NCBI RefSeq assembly: GCF_002259795.1
Contig: NZ_MWXA01000007.1
Coordinates: 1-64,000 of the forward strand
DNA: 64,000 bases
Source of the DNA: Bifidobacterium aquikefiri
GTDB taxonomy: Bacteria; Actinomycetota; Actinomycetes; Actinomycetales; Bifidobacteriaceae
Direction of reading: 5' to 3'
Shown here: positions 36,695 to 46,401 of the stretch, in pieces
How the letters are laid out: each line of letters begins with the position of its first letter
Numbering within the stretch: position 1 is the first letter of the stretch
The notes under the pieces: model-generated
Database searches by the model: none
The model's input: the letters and a program-made list of their open reading frames with translations, nothing else
Told to the model about the DNA's origin: nothing
Position numbers and translations under genes: made by a program

Positions 36695-38098
36695 ATGGCG
36701 AAAAGCACGACCCAATACGTATGCACGGAATGTGGGTGGAGTGGTGTGAAATGGTTCGGTCGCTGCCCTCAGTGCGGCGAATGGGGAACCATCGAGGAAT
36801 TTCATGAGGCAAAGATCAGTGGCATATCGAAAACGGGCGCATCCAATAGACGTGCACCGAGAATCGATGTTTCGCAGGCAGCCACACCCATAACCGAGAT
36901 CGGATCCGATCAGGTACACCGCATTGCCACCGGCTTTGAGGAATTTGACCGCGTGTTAGGCGGTGGGATCGTTCCTGGATCGGTCGTTCTGATTGCCGGC
37001 GAACCAGGAATCGGCAAGTCCACTCTATTGCTCGAGTCTGCAGGACGCATAGCAGCGCGGGAGAATCAGACGGTTCTCTACATTTCCGGCGAGGAATCAC
37101 AGGCTCAGATCCGCATGCGCGCTACACGTGTCGATGCGGTTCAGCCACGACTCCTCCTCGCCTCTACCACCGATTTAGGTACCGTCATCGCTCTGATCGA
37201 GCAGGAAAAGCCTTCTCTGGTCATGGTTGATTCTGCACAGACCATTTCTTCCGCAGACGTCGACGGCATCACCGGAGGGTCGTCGCAGGTGCGAGAAGTC
37301 GCGAGCGCATTGATTGATGCTGCCAAGACTCTTAATATTCCAACGTTTCTGGTTGGTCATGTAACCAAGGACGGGTCGATTGCCGGCCCCCGGACCTTGG
37401 AACATCTGGTGGATGTGGTTTGCCAGTTCGAAGGCGATTCCCAGACCGCACTGCGTATGCTTCGTGCGGTCAAGAACCGTTTCGGGCCGACCGATGAGGT
37501 TGGCTGCTTCGACATGAGTGGCGATGGCATTGAGGAGGTGCGCAATCCTGCCGGATTGTTTCTCTCCCCTGACGAGCATGCGGTGGAAGGAACATGCATT
37601 ACCTTCACGGTCGATGGCCATCGCAGTCTTCCCATCGAACTTCAGGCGCTCGTCACAAACTCGGTGCTTCCTGCGCCTCGACGCGCCACGAACGGGGTTG
37701 ATACGAATCGACTTGCGATGCTGGTTGCTGTGCTGTACCGCCACGGCCGAATCCCATTGCTCAGCAATGATCTCTATGTTTCGACAATGGCCGGAGCAAC
37801 CGCCCGTGAGCCTGCCTGTGATCTGGCTGTCGTTGCCGCGCTTGCGAGCGCTGCAACGCATAGCCCCATTCCAAGAACGATGTGCGCGATTGGCGAGATT
37901 TCATTGACCGGGCAGGTTCGGCCAGTTCCACGATTGCAACAACGCATCGACGAGGCAGCGCGTCTCGGATTTTCCACTGCCGTGATTGCCAGGCAACGCC
38001 GTAGCGCCCGAGAATTGAACCCTCGAAAGATGAAGCTTCTCGAAGTTTCCTCCATAAGGGAGGCCTTGAATGCCCTTGGAATCTCCAGCAGCCACTAG
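36695..38098 (+). CDS. radA: DNA repair protein RadA
   Basis: 467 residues. An N-terminal zinc finger uses Cys10, Cys13, Cys24 and Cys27; Walker A GEPGIGKST lies at 102-110; the RadA-specific KNRFG motif is at about residue 250; and the C-terminal third is the Lon-like domain (EPACDLAVVAALASA, GQVRPVPRLQQRI). It is a RecA-like motor that drives branch migration during recombination repair. Confidence 0.96.
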   Translation: MAKSTTQYVCTECGWSGVKWFGRCPQCGEWGTIEEFHEAKISGISKTGASNRRAPRIDVSQAATPITEIGSDQVHRIATGFEEFDRVLGGGIVPGSVVLIAGEPGIGKSTLLLESAGRIAARENQTVLYISGEESQAQIRMRATRVDAVQPRLLLASTTDLGTVIALIEQEKPSLVMVDSAQTISSADVDGITGGSSQVREVASALIDAAKTLNIPTFLVGHVTKDGSIAGPRTLEHLVDVVCQFEGDSQTALRMLRAVKNRFGPTDEVGCFDMSGDGIEEVRNPAGLFLSPDEHAVEGTCITFTVDGHRSLPIELQALVTNSVLPAPRRATNGVDTNRLAMLVAVLYRHGRIPLLSNDLYVSTMAGATAREPACDLAVVAALASAATHSPIPRTMCAIGEISLTGQVRPVPRLQQRIDEAARLGFSTAVIARQRRSARELNPRKMKLLEVSSIREALNALGISSSH

Positions 38099-38100
38099 AT

Positions 38101-38140
38101 TCTCAGGACTATTCTCAGGACTATTCTCAGGACTATTCTC
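38101..38140. repeat. Tandem 12-bp repeat after radA
   Basis: TCTCAGGACTAT is repeated three times and followed by a partial fourth copy, starting two bases after the radA stop codon. It is likely replication slippage. Confidence 0.85.
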
Positions 38141-38160
38141 CGAAAATTCGCCCTTGCGTT

Positions 38161-38274
38161 GTTCATTGTGAACTTGTCAAAGTACAGTGGCACTTTTTAC
38201 TGGAGTTTCAGGCAGAATCTCGTTCAAATAATGCCATTCCAGTGGTTTTATACTTTCGGAAGTTCACAATGAAC
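38161..38274. repeat. 114-bp element with 15-bp inverted ends
   Basis: GTTCATTGTGAACTT (38161-38175) and AAGTTCACAATGAAC (38260-38274) are perfect inverted repeats at the ends of a non-coding stretch between radA and ribF. Size and design match the 108-bp family, and its reverse complement shares TATAAAACCACTGG with copy 5, but the ends differ. It could also serve as a bidirectional terminator. Confidence 0.6.
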
Positions 38275-38290
38275 GGCGCTTTTCCCATAC

Positions 38291-39517
38291 TTAGCCTTGA
38301 AGTAACGTGAGTGCGCTGTGTTCGTCCTTTTTGAGCTGGGCGACAAGTTCCTCGGACGTGTCATATTTGAATTGGGGACGCAGGAAGTTGGTGAACTCGA
38401 CGCGAACGTCGTGATCATAGAGGTCAAGCCAATGATCGCTCATCGCGTATGCTTCCACGACCCGCTGCTGCAACCCAGTCTCTTCTTCGTAGGTTTCCTT
38501 GGTGCCAATTGAAATTGCTGCCGGCCAGCGCCACGGTGATCCCGGCGAGATGCGCGCATCGACATTGGCCTGCGAAATTGCGGCAGTATCTTCTCCTGCA
38601 AGTTCGCCAAAATCCTTGACATGTTCGCCAAGATCAATCAGCCAACCAGCGTAGACCCCATCGACAGGAATGTAGCCGCCAACAGGATCGCCCAGGTTCG
38701 CGGTGGGGAAACCGAGATCTCTTCCTCGCTGCTCACCGTGTACGACCTTGCCTTCGATGACATGGTTGTGCCCCAGCACCTCGTTGGCTTCCACCATTCG
38801 ACCCTGCGAGAGCAGAAAGCGTACATTCGTTGAACTCCATACACGAACTTTGGCAGCATCGTGGCTTTTACTCCATGCCCGCTGCTCATCCTTATTCAAG
38901 TGTGTGAGCGGATCATCCGGTTCTCCAGCCTCTTTCGGAGCTTGCGGAACAATCGTTCGAGGAACGCGGGTATATCCTGGGCCTACATCTTCGACAACAT
39001 CCAATTGGAAAACGCCGGTAGCCTCAGCAAGGCGCTGAATCGCATCTATATCGCCTGCACGATTGGAGCCCATTTCTGCGTCGCTGCCAAGCACGAGCGT
39101 GCGCATGCCGATTTTGCCAACCAGTTGTCCGAGAAAGAAACGGTACGATTTGGCTGCAAATGCCATGCTATATGACACGATCAGCAAATGGTCGATGCCC
39201 AATTGAGCCATCCTGTGTGCACGCTCATCAACGCTCATCAACGCCTGAGAATCGACGGCGAGATCTTCTGCAGTTGGTTCCAAACCTTGATGTTCCTTCA
39301 CAAAATGGTGAACCACGCCAGGACGCGGGTCGAACATGACTACAACGGAATACGCCCGTTGCTGCTCGGCAAGTGTCTTCACACGCTCGAGAAGCGCCGT
39401 ATGCCCCCGATGCATGCCATCGAATACGCCAACCGTAACCACTGCCTTCTTGGACACGCTCAACGTTGGCCATGGAACAATGCCGCTTTCGTCAGGCGTA
39501 AGTCTGCTGATCCTCAT
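38291..39517 (-). CDS. ribF: Bifunctional riboflavin kinase / FAD synthetase
   Basis: 408 residues. The N-terminal nucleotidyl transferase has TVGVFDGMHRGHTALLERV (the HxGH site); the C-terminal flavokinase has GHNHVIEGKVVHGEQRGRDL GFPTANL, broken here at 20, with the kinase PTAN motif. It turns riboflavin into FMN and FAD. It is longer than typical (about 310) because of extra residues between the domains (around 195-235) and in the kinase part. It follows truB in the minus-strand order infB, rbfA, truB, ribF usual in actinobacteria. Confidence 0.95.
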   Translation of the reverse strand: MRISRLTPDESGIVPWPTLSVSKKAVVTVGVFDGMHRGHTALLERVKTLAEQQRAYSVVVMFDPRPGVVHHFVKEHQGLEPTAEDLAVDSQALMSVDERAHRMAQLGIDHLLIVSYSMAFAAKSYRFFLGQLVGKIGMRTLVLGSDAEMGSNRAGDIDAIQRLAEATGVFQLDVVEDVGPGYTRVPRTIVPQAPKEAGEPDDPLTHLNKDEQRAWSKSHDAAKVRVWSSTNVRFLLSQGRMVEANEVLGHNHVIEGKVVHGEQRGRDLGFPTANLGDPVGGYIPVDGVYAGWLIDLGEHVKDFGELAGEDTAAISQANVDARISPGSPWRWPAAISIGTKETYEEETGLQQRVVEAYAMSDHWLDLYDHDVRVEFTNFLRPQFKYDTSEELVAQLKKDEHSALTLLQG

Positions 39518-39632
39518 TCAACTCCCATCGCTGCATTCGGTCGAGTCCGAATGCACACCGTCATTTCACCGAAACTTCAATCTAACCTCAACACATCTTA
39601 CTCACTTCTGATGTAGTTGCTATTCCTTGAAG

Positions 39633-40883
39633 TTACAAGGGGAAAACGGTTTGAGGCCTAGCCATATCATTGCCATCGGGCACAAGAATGGCGCACAATC
39701 TTGGGGAGTTCAGCTCCTCGGCAATACGCGGCGCATCCGTTTCCACGCTGTCACGAGCCACATAAATGGCCGCAGTCGTTGCATTGATAGGCCTGTCGAT
39801 AGCGCGTCCATGGGCAAGATCCATGGCTTCCTTGGGTGAGATCTCAACAAAGTCCATGATTGTTGAAGCCGCCTCCGCTGGGCTTAGAGCATATTCAAGA
39901 AGCGTTTCGGCGCTGTCCGCCATCACCGCTCGGTTACGGATCTCAACTTCGCCGGTTTTCCTGTCCTTGTGTTCTCGTTGCACGACTTTCACGGTGGCTA
40001 TGTTTTCTGCAGACGTTGTGTCTTCATTGCGTTCTGTGGATTCGTCTCCAAAACTTCCACTCATCTCTGCAGAGCCAGAAGATTCGCTAGAACCAATGCG
40101 AAAGTTGCCGACTTGAGTCCTGCGCAGTGCGATAAGATGACCGCCCGTTCCCAATCGTGAACCCAGGTCTCGTGCCAGAGCGCGAATATAGGTTCCACTC
40201 GAACAGCTTACGCGAACCTTCACATCAACAACCGGCATCGCAATCATGTGCTCTCCCCCAGCTGACGACTCTGTGTCTCCGCCAAGAGAACGTTGGCTCG
40301 TCAATGACTGCTCATCCTCTGACGTCTGTGCAACAGCCGCAACTCCAGGTGCCTCATTGCCAGAAATCTCAACTTCGCTGTGCTGCACATCAAGAATCTG
40401 GAATGAGAAAATAGTGATTGCCCGTGCCTTGAGATTCGGAATTTCACCATTGCGTGCAAGTTCATATGCGTGCTTCCCATGCACGCGGACTGACGAGAAT
40501 GCGCTGGGAACCTGATCAATCATGCCGACAAAGAACTCGTTGACAAGTGTCTGGAGACCTTCTTGCGTAATGGCTTTGAGAACGGATTCAATCTCATTCA
40601 TCGCAGAATTCTCTGGGCGAATCAAGGTTCCATCTGCATCGTCTGAATCGGTAGCAAGACCGAGTCTTATCGTCGCGACGTATTCCTTATGATGACCAAC
40701 CATATATCGCAACAGTCTGGTGGCCTTGCCAAATCCCACTACAAGAAGTCCGGTAGCCATCGGGTCGAGAGTTCCCGCATGGCCTACATGGCGTGTATGC
40801 AAAGTCCCTCTTACCGCTCCCACCACATCGTGGCTTGTGACACCTTGTGGTTTGTCGACAAGCAGGATCCCCGATTCTCCCAT
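39633..40883 (-). CDS. truB: tRNA pseudouridine(55) synthase TruB, long form
   Basis: 416 residues against about 300 to 330 in most bacteria. The catalytic Asp40 lies in GHAGTLDPMATG, and the start MGESGILLVDKPQGVTSHDV is canonical. The insert at about 185-225 (Ser/Glu/Gly-rich) and another at about 265-310 account for the extra length. It converts U55 of the tRNA T-loop to pseudouridine. It starts 41 bases after the rbfA stop and is likely cotranscribed with it. Confidence 0.95.
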   Translation of the reverse strand: MGESGILLVDKPQGVTSHDVVGAVRGTLHTRHVGHAGTLDPMATGLLVVGFGKATRLLRYMVGHHKEYVATIRLGLATDSDDADGTLIRPENSAMNEIESVLKAITQEGLQTLVNEFFVGMIDQVPSAFSSVRVHGKHAYELARNGEIPNLKARAITIFSFQILDVQHSEVEISGNEAPGVAAVAQTSEDEQSLTSQRSLGGDTESSAGGEHMIAMPVVDVKVRVSCSSGTYIRALARDLGSRLGTGGHLIALRRTQVGNFRIGSSESSGSAEMSGSFGDESTERNEDTTSAENIATVKVVQREHKDRKTGEVEIRNRAVMADSAETLLEYALSPAEAASTIMDFVEISPKEAMDLAHGRAIDRPINATTAAIYVARDSVETDAPRIAEELNSPRLCAILVPDGNDMARPQTVFPL

Positions 40884-40923
40884 TTCTTATATCCATTCAG
40901 TTATGCCGTCTCAGCCTTACGAA

Positions 40924-41460
40924 TCAGATATTTGAGGAGCTGCTGTGACTATCTTCGGCAGCGTCTTCACCTTCATCCTCAATCGTCTTTTCGCTCTGAT
41001 CCTGTTCGTCAGTGGCATCATCATCATGGCGGTAAGGATCTTCATCACCAGCATAGCTTGCAGTGCTGCGTAAATCAGCTAATTCTTCATCACGTTTACG
41101 CGCAGCAACAAGAATGTCCTCGATCTCGGTTGCCTCTTGTGGAACCTCATCGAATTGGAATCTCAGCTGTGGCGTCAAACGCAGACCTGCCTTTGTACCC
41201 ACCAGGCTGCGCAGACGACCTTTTGCCTGGTTCAATGCCTGCTGCGCACGCTTTCTCTCGCCCTGTTCGTGGCCTTCCTGGCCAAGCTGCGTCCAGAAAA
41301 CATGTGCAATCTGCAAATCGTTCGTAACACGCACATCAGTGATGGTTACGCCTTGAAGTCGTTGATCATGAAGTTGTGACTCAATCGAGGATGCAATCAC
41401 TCGCTGAATCAACGCTGCAATGCGAACCGCGCGCGGATTCGTTCCTGCCATTTTCCTCAC
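40924..41460 (-). CDS. rbfA: Ribosome-binding factor A
   Basis: 178 residues. The KH-like core covers residues about 8-115 (RIAALIQRVIASSIESQLHD, VTITDVRVTNDLQIAHVF, LRFQFDEVPQEA), and an acidic C-terminal tail rich in Asp, Glu and Ser follows. It helps maturation of the 30S subunit. The 210 bases separating it from infB contain a terminator and a 108-bp element. Confidence 0.94.
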   Translation of the reverse strand: MRKMAGTNPRAVRIAALIQRVIASSIESQLHDQRLQGVTITDVRVTNDLQIAHVFWTQLGQEGHEQGERKRAQQALNQAKGRLRSLVGTKAGLRLTPQLRFQFDEVPQEATEIEDILVAARKRDEELADLRSTASYAGDEDPYRHDDDATDEQDQSEKTIEDEGEDAAEDSHSSSSNI

Positions 41461-41504
41461 CCCTAGTCTTTTTCACTGGAATTTTCCATCAAATGTCCGA
41501 TTGA

Positions 41505-41612
41505 AATTATTTTGCGGCCTGATTTTGCGATATACCGAGTATCGGACTGATTTCTCTACGGTATTAAGCCAAAAATCAAGCCTCGTTTCAAACACAGGCA
41601 ACAAAATAATTT
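41505..41612. repeat. 108-bp interspersed element, copy 2 (between infB and rbfA)
   Basis: Ends AATTATTTTGCGGCC and GGCAACAAAATAATT; the left end carries the GCGGCC variant, the right the GGCAAC variant. Same length as copy 1. It separates infB from rbfA, genes that usually form one operon. Confidence 0.8.
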
Positions 41613-41622
41613 GACTCGAAGA

Positions 41623-41658
41623 AAATTAGCCGCCGTAACGTGCTGCGGCGGCTAATTT
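41623..41658 (-). terminator. Terminator of infB
   Basis: A perfect 13-bp stem (AAATTAGCCGCCG with CGGCGGCTAATTT, 10-base loop) 14 bases after the infB stop, followed on the minus strand by TTTTC. Confidence 0.85.
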
Positions 41659-41671
41659 TGTTCGTTTCTGT

Positions 41672-44600
41672 TTACTTTCGTTCAACTTCTTGCATTTCGA
41701 AGGTCTCGATGACATCCCCGATCTGGATATCGTTGAAGGTGCCAAGGTTGATACCTGCCTCATAGCCTTCCTTGACCTCGTTGACGTCATCCTTGAAGCG
41801 GCGCAGCGTTGATATCTCCAAATCATTGACGGTGACCACGCCTTCGCGCATAATGCGTGCCTTGGTTCCCTTGGTGACTGTACCGTCAAGCACCTTGACA
41901 CCGGCAATGTTGCCCCACTTGGAGGAGCGGAAGATTTCACGAATCTCGGAGTGCGAGGTTGTAACCTCTTCATATTCAGGCTTGAGCATGCCCTTCAAGG
42001 CGGCTTCGATATCTTCAATTGCCTTGTAGATAACGGAGTAGTACTTGATTTCGACACCCTCACGGTCCGCGAGCTCCTGAACCTGACGGTTTGGACGGAC
42101 ATTGAAACCGATGATGACAGCCTTATCAACAGTTGCAAGATTGACATCGTTCTGTGTGATTGCACCAACACCACGATGAATCACCTGAATGCCGACCTCT
42201 TCGGAAACCTCGATCTTCATCAAGGAATCTTCCAAAGCCTCAACCGAACCAGAGGATTCACCCTTGATGACAATATTGAGCATATCAATCTCAGACTTGG
42301 CGAACTGTTCCTTCAAGCTCTCAAGCGATACGATCTTGCGACGCTTGGCAAGCTGTGCAGCGCGCTCGGTCGCCTGACGCTTCTCGGCAATCTGGCGTGC
42401 AGTGCGATCATCGGAAGCGACAAGGAACAAATCCCCTGCGCTTGGAACCGATGTCAGACCAAGCACCGCAACAGGTGTCGAAGGAGTGGCCTCCTGCATC
42501 TGCTGGCTGTTTTCGTCAAGCATGGCACGCACTCGGCCATACGATGTCCCAGCAACGATGGCATCGCCGACATGCAAGGTGCCCTGCTGGACCAGAACCG
42601 TTGCAACTGCACCGCGTCCCTTGTCCAAACGAGCCTCGACCGTTGCACCTCGAGCATCCATATCTGGGTTGGCGCGCAAGTCGAGTGAAGCATCCGCAGT
42701 CAAGAGAACTGCTTCAAGAAGCTTGTCGACATTCGTTCCCAACTTTGCTGAAATATCGACGAACATTGTGTCTCCGCCGTATTCCTCAGGAACCAGGCCG
42801 AACTCGGTGAGCTGACCACGAACTTTCTCAGGATTGGCGCCAGGCACATCGATCTTGTTGACTGCCACCACAATCGGCACATTTGCAGCCTGTGCATGGT
42901 TGATGGCCTCAACGGTCTGCGGCATCACACCATCATCGGCAGCTACGACCAATACGGCGACGTCGGTCAATTCCGCACCGCGGGCACGCATGGCGGTGAA
43001 CGCCTCATGTCCTGGGGTATCAAGGAATGTGATCTTTCGCGCTTCACCCTCAAGATTCACATTCACCTGATAAGCACCAATGCGCTGCGTTATGCCGCCT
43101 GCCTCGTGAGCCGAGGTGTTGGTCTTGCGGATGGTGTCGAGCAGCCGCGTCTTACCATGATCGACATGGCCCATAACTGTGACCACCGGTGGACGAGGCT
43201 TCAAATTCGAGTCGTCTCGGCCCTCTTCTTCTTGCTCAAGATTGATGTCGAACTCCTGCAGAAGCTCTTTGTCCTCTTCTTCTGCGGAAACGATCTTGAT
43301 ATCCCAGCCAATTTCTTCGCCGAGAATCTGGAAGGTTGCCTCATCCAGCGATTGCGTTGCCGTTGCCATCTCACCCAAATGGAAGAGCACGGTCACCAAC
43401 GACGCTGCATTGACATTGATTTTCTCTGCCAGATCCGAAAGTGTTGCGCCCTGACGAAGCTTGATTGTCTTGCCATTGCCAGCAGGAATTCTCACGCCAC
43501 CGATGACAGGTGCTTGAAGTTCGTTGAACTCCTGGCGCTTTGCCATACGGTTCTTGCGAGACCTTGATGACTTTCCGCCCTGACGTCCAAATGCACCTGC
43601 TGCACCGCCACGACCACGTCCGCCGCGACCATTGCTGCTGCTCGATGGCCCATTCGAAGGCGTCGAGAAGTTGTTGCCACCGCCGAAGCGGTTGCCACCC
43701 TGCCCCGAATGCTGGCCACCCTGGCCAATGCCTTGTGTGTGGTTGTTGTGACCCCACTGCCCTTGGCCGCCACCCTGACGCTGACCCGGTCTTCCGTTGT
43801 GGAATCCTCCATTGCGGCCGCCAGGTCTTCCGCCCCTACCGTGGCCTTCATTGACAGTCGGTCGCGCCATTGGATGTGGACGTGGAATGTCGCCAGGCGT
43901 TGGAGCACTCATGCCCTGTCTGCGACTGAATGGATTGTTTCCTGGACGTGGCGTTCCTGTCGTGCGCGGACGCGGAGTCGACCCGCTGGCACCTTGTGGA
44001 CGACCACCGCGGTTGTCGCGCGAATCGTGCCGGTCGCGACCGTCACGCTCATTGCGCCCATCGCGGCCGTCTCTGCCATCGCGGCCGAAGTGCTGTCCAC
44101 GATTTGGACGATTTCCACCATTTGGACGGGGTCCACGGTCGTTGCGGCGCTGATCGCCGTGTTCACCACGCTCTGAGCGTTCGCCGCGCTCATTACGAGC
44201 ATCACGGCGCTGATCGCCAAAGCCACCACGCTCATGTCGCGACTGCCCCGGCATGGGAGCGTGCGATGAACCGCCGGATCTTCCGGAACGACGCGAATCT
44301 CGGTGCTCCTCCTCAGCGGCCATCAACGGCGTTACATGCTGAGATGAGGCTGAATGTACATCTTCCGCCTGCTGCGCTTCAACTGCGCGGTTTGTTGCCT
44401 GTGAAGCACCGGAGTGTGGGGCTCCATTCTGCGATCCTGCTGACACATTATGTGGTCCGGGTCTGTTCATGCTCGAATTGGATGCATGAGAAGATCCATG
44501 TGAGGCACCTTTTGGCGTTGGGTGCTGCGATGACCCATGGGCTGGGGCTGCATGGGAATTCTGCTGGTTCTGATTCGATTGTGGGAATGCGTTTTTCAGT

Positions 44601-44734
44601 CTTCTGACAACTGGCGCTTCCACCGTTGAAGAAGCTGACTTTACGAATTCACCCATGTCCTTGAGCTTCTCAAGGACTGTTTTGCTATCCACGCCTAGCG
44701 CTTTAGCCAATTCATATACGCGTGCTTTGGGCAC
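41672..44734 (-). CDS. infB: Translation initiation factor IF-2, long form
   Basis: About 1020 residues. I start at GTG 44734, which has AGGAG 6 bases upstream; the overlapping TTG at 44737 is the alternative. The first 400 residues are low-complexity, with an Asn/Ser/His/Gln-rich part and an Arg/Gly/Asp-rich part with repeats such as [15 protein letters not shown], typical of actinobacterial IF-2. The GTPase domain then has [22 protein letters not shown] and NKID, followed by domains binding 50S and initiator tRNA. It positions fMet-tRNA on the 30S subunit. Confidence 0.97.
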   Translation of the reverse strand: MPKARVYELAKALGVDSKTVLEKLKDMGEFVKSASSTVEAPVVRRLKNAFPQSNQNQQNSHAAPAHGSSQHPTPKGASHGSSHASNSSMNRPGPHNVSAGSQNGAPHSGASQATNRAVEAQQAEDVHSASSQHVTPLMAAEEEHRDSRRSGRSGGSSHAPMPGQSRHERGGFGDQRRDARNERGERSERGEHGDQRRNDRGPRPNGGNRPNRGQHFGRDGRDGRDGRNERDGRDRHDSRDNRGGRPQGASGSTPRPRTTGTPRPGNNPFSRRQGMSAPTPGDIPRPHPMARPTVNEGHGRGGRPGGRNGGFHNGRPGQRQGGGQGQWGHNNHTQGIGQGGQHSGQGGNRFGGGNNFSTPSNGPSSSSNGRGGRGRGGAAGAFGRQGGKSSRSRKNRMAKRQEFNELQAPVIGGVRIPAGNGKTIKLRQGATLSDLAEKINVNAASLVTVLFHLGEMATATQSLDEATFQILGEEIGWDIKIVSAEEEDKELLQEFDINLEQEEEGRDDSNLKPRPPVVTVMGHVDHGKTRLLDTIRKTNTSAHEAGGITQRIGAYQVNVNLEGEARKITFLDTPGHEAFTAMRARGAELTDVAVLVVAADDGVMPQTVEAINHAQAANVPIVVAVNKIDVPGANPEKVRGQLTEFGLVPEEYGGDTMFVDISAKLGTNVDKLLEAVLLTADASLDLRANPDMDARGATVEARLDKGRGAVATVLVQQGTLHVGDAIVAGTSYGRVRAMLDENSQQMQEATPSTPVAVLGLTSVPSAGDLFLVASDDRTARQIAEKRQATERAAQLAKRRKIVSLESLKEQFAKSEIDMLNIVIKGESSGSVEALEDSLMKIEVSEEVGIQVIHRGVGAITQNDVNLATVDKAVIIGFNVRPNRQVQELADREGVEIKYYSVIYKAIEDIEAALKGMLKPEYEEVTTSHSEIREIFRSSKWGNIAGVKVLDGTVTKGTKARIMREGVVTVNDLEISTLRRFKDDVNEVKEGYEAGINLGTFNDIQIGDVIETFEMQEVERK

Positions 44735-44940
44735 CAATATCTCCTATTCCAGACCGCGCATATGACCGGCGCGGTCACTCATCCATGACGGCGAACATAT
44801 CCTGTCTCATCGTGCGACCATGATCGTGTTACCTCGTCTCTTAAGCCGAATCGGGCGCGACTTGCACCCACTCGGATACCGAGTTAAGCATACTCGACTC
44901 TATGGATGTGCTCTACGTGCGAGCGCGCCTGAAAGCGTGA

Positions 44941-46326
44941 TTAATTCTCAGCGCCTTGAGATGACTCCTGTTGCGCATGTGCCTCGGCTGATTCGATTCC
45001 AATCTTCCAGCCTGTAAGTTTGGCTGAAAGTCGGGCATTCTGCCCTTCCTTGCCAATAGCCAAGGATAGCTGGTCATCGTGGATGAACGCAATCGCTGTC
45101 TTGTTTTTTTCGCTGATGACGTTAACCTGCGTTGCAACTGCGGGAGAGAGCGCTGCAGCAACGAACTTCGCCGGATCAACCGACCAATCGACGATATCGA
45201 TCTTCTCGGGCCCAAGATTCTCCATGACTGCGCGAACACGTGCACCGCCAGGTCCGATCAAAGCGCCCTTGGGATTGACCCCCTGCGTGTTTGCACGAAC
45301 CGCGATCTTGGTACGTGCGCCGGCCTCGCGTGCGATGGCCATGATGGAAACTGCACCGGATACGAGTTCAGGAACTTCGCGCTCGAACAGACGACGCACC
45401 AACTCGGGGTGAGAGCGGGAAACGATGATTTCGGGCCCCTTCAGACCACGCGCTACATTAACGACGTACACACGGATGCGCTCGCCGTGGCGATAGCGCT
45501 CTCCGGGGATCTGCTCGCGTTTTGGCAACAATGCCTCTGTATCGCCGACTGCAACGTGAACATTACTTGGGTCGTTGGCATCCTGCTGGACGATTCCGGT
45601 GACCAACTTGCCTTTTTGACCAGAGAATGCTCCGAAAATCTTGTTGTCTTCAGCATCTCTGAAAAGCTGCGTAATGACCTGACGGGCAGTTGCGGCAGCA
45701 AGACGTCCAAAGTTATGTGGCGTATCGTCGTATTCTTCGCCGAGATGAATGACCGGGCGATTCTCGCGTGCATAGGCTCCGAATGCTGCGTGGTTGCGCT
45801 CGTGAGAGCTTGCCACCGTAGGGGCCGCCGCGCGGGCTGACGTAGCAGGGGTTGGTGTAGCGGGGGCCTGCACAGGTGCCTGCTCTGATTCGTCGGACTG
45901 AGCCGTCTGAACCGCGTTGGGACTTTCTGGGTTCGTTGCGATTTCGGGGGTTACTGCGCTATTGGAAGTTTGTGGCATGGCACCCTCGGGTGTCGTCACG
46001 TCAGTCTTTTCGGCCGTATCAGGAGTGGCTTCTGCGGAAGTGTTGCTCTCAGCGCTTTCAGCGCTTGTAGCACTCTCCGTGCTTTTGGCGGTATCCGCGG
46101 GCTTATCGGATGTACCATCTGCCAACTCGGATTCACTGATCTCATCCTGAGCCCAGACGGTGAATGTTCCAGCACGATCATCAAGTTCAACGCGGGCATG
46201 TTTTGCTGCATGAGGTGTCTTCAAGTATGCCTGTCGCAAGGCCTCAGCCAATGCTTCATCAAGAGTTTCCGTGTCTATGCCCTGTTCAGCTGCCAACTGA
46301 TGGATTCCAGTTAGGTCAAGTTCCAT
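44941..46326 (-). CDS. nusA: Transcription factor NusA with a large low-complexity insert
   Basis: 461 residues. The N-terminal RNA-polymerase-binding region begins MELDLTGIHQLAAEQGIDTE. It is interrupted after FTVWAQDE (about residue 62) by about 130 residues rich in Ala, Thr, Ser, Glu and Pro, then resumes near EEYDDTPHNFGRLAAATARQ. S1 and KH domains follow (KREQIPGERYRHGERIRVYV, GARTKIAVRANT, VKVIGPGG-type GPGGARVRAVM). The bifidobacterial proteins I know go directly from the first part to the second. AGGAGG before the ATG confirms the start. It controls pausing, termination and antitermination. Confidence 0.95.
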   Translation of the reverse strand: MELDLTGIHQLAAEQGIDTETLDEALAEALRQAYLKTPHAAKHARVELDDRAGTFTVWAQDEISESELADGTSDKPADTAKSTESATSAESAESNTSAEATPDTAEKTDVTTPEGAMPQTSNSAVTPEIATNPESPNAVQTAQSDESEQAPVQAPATPTPATSARAAAPTVASSHERNHAAFGAYARENRPVIHLGEEYDDTPHNFGRLAAATARQVITQLFRDAEDNKIFGAFSGQKGKLVTGIVQQDANDPSNVHVAVGDTEALLPKREQIPGERYRHGERIRVYVVNVARGLKGPEIIVSRSHPELVRRLFEREVPELVSGAVSIMAIAREAGARTKIAVRANTQGVNPKGALIGPGGARVRAVMENLGPEKIDIVDWSVDPAKFVAAALSPAVATQVNVISEKNKTAIAFIHDDQLSLAIGKEGQNARLSAKLTGWKIGIESAEAHAQQESSQGAEN

Positions 46327-46401
46327 TGCTAGACCTCCTATGAAGTTATAAAACGGACTCCCTGCCCGTATGGTCTGCGTTCCAGACTACTCTAACGATT
46401 C

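Noticed and set aside
43709-44176. Plus-strand frames over the infB N-terminus
   Set aside because: Arise from the biased Arg/Gly codons of IF-2; no independent support.
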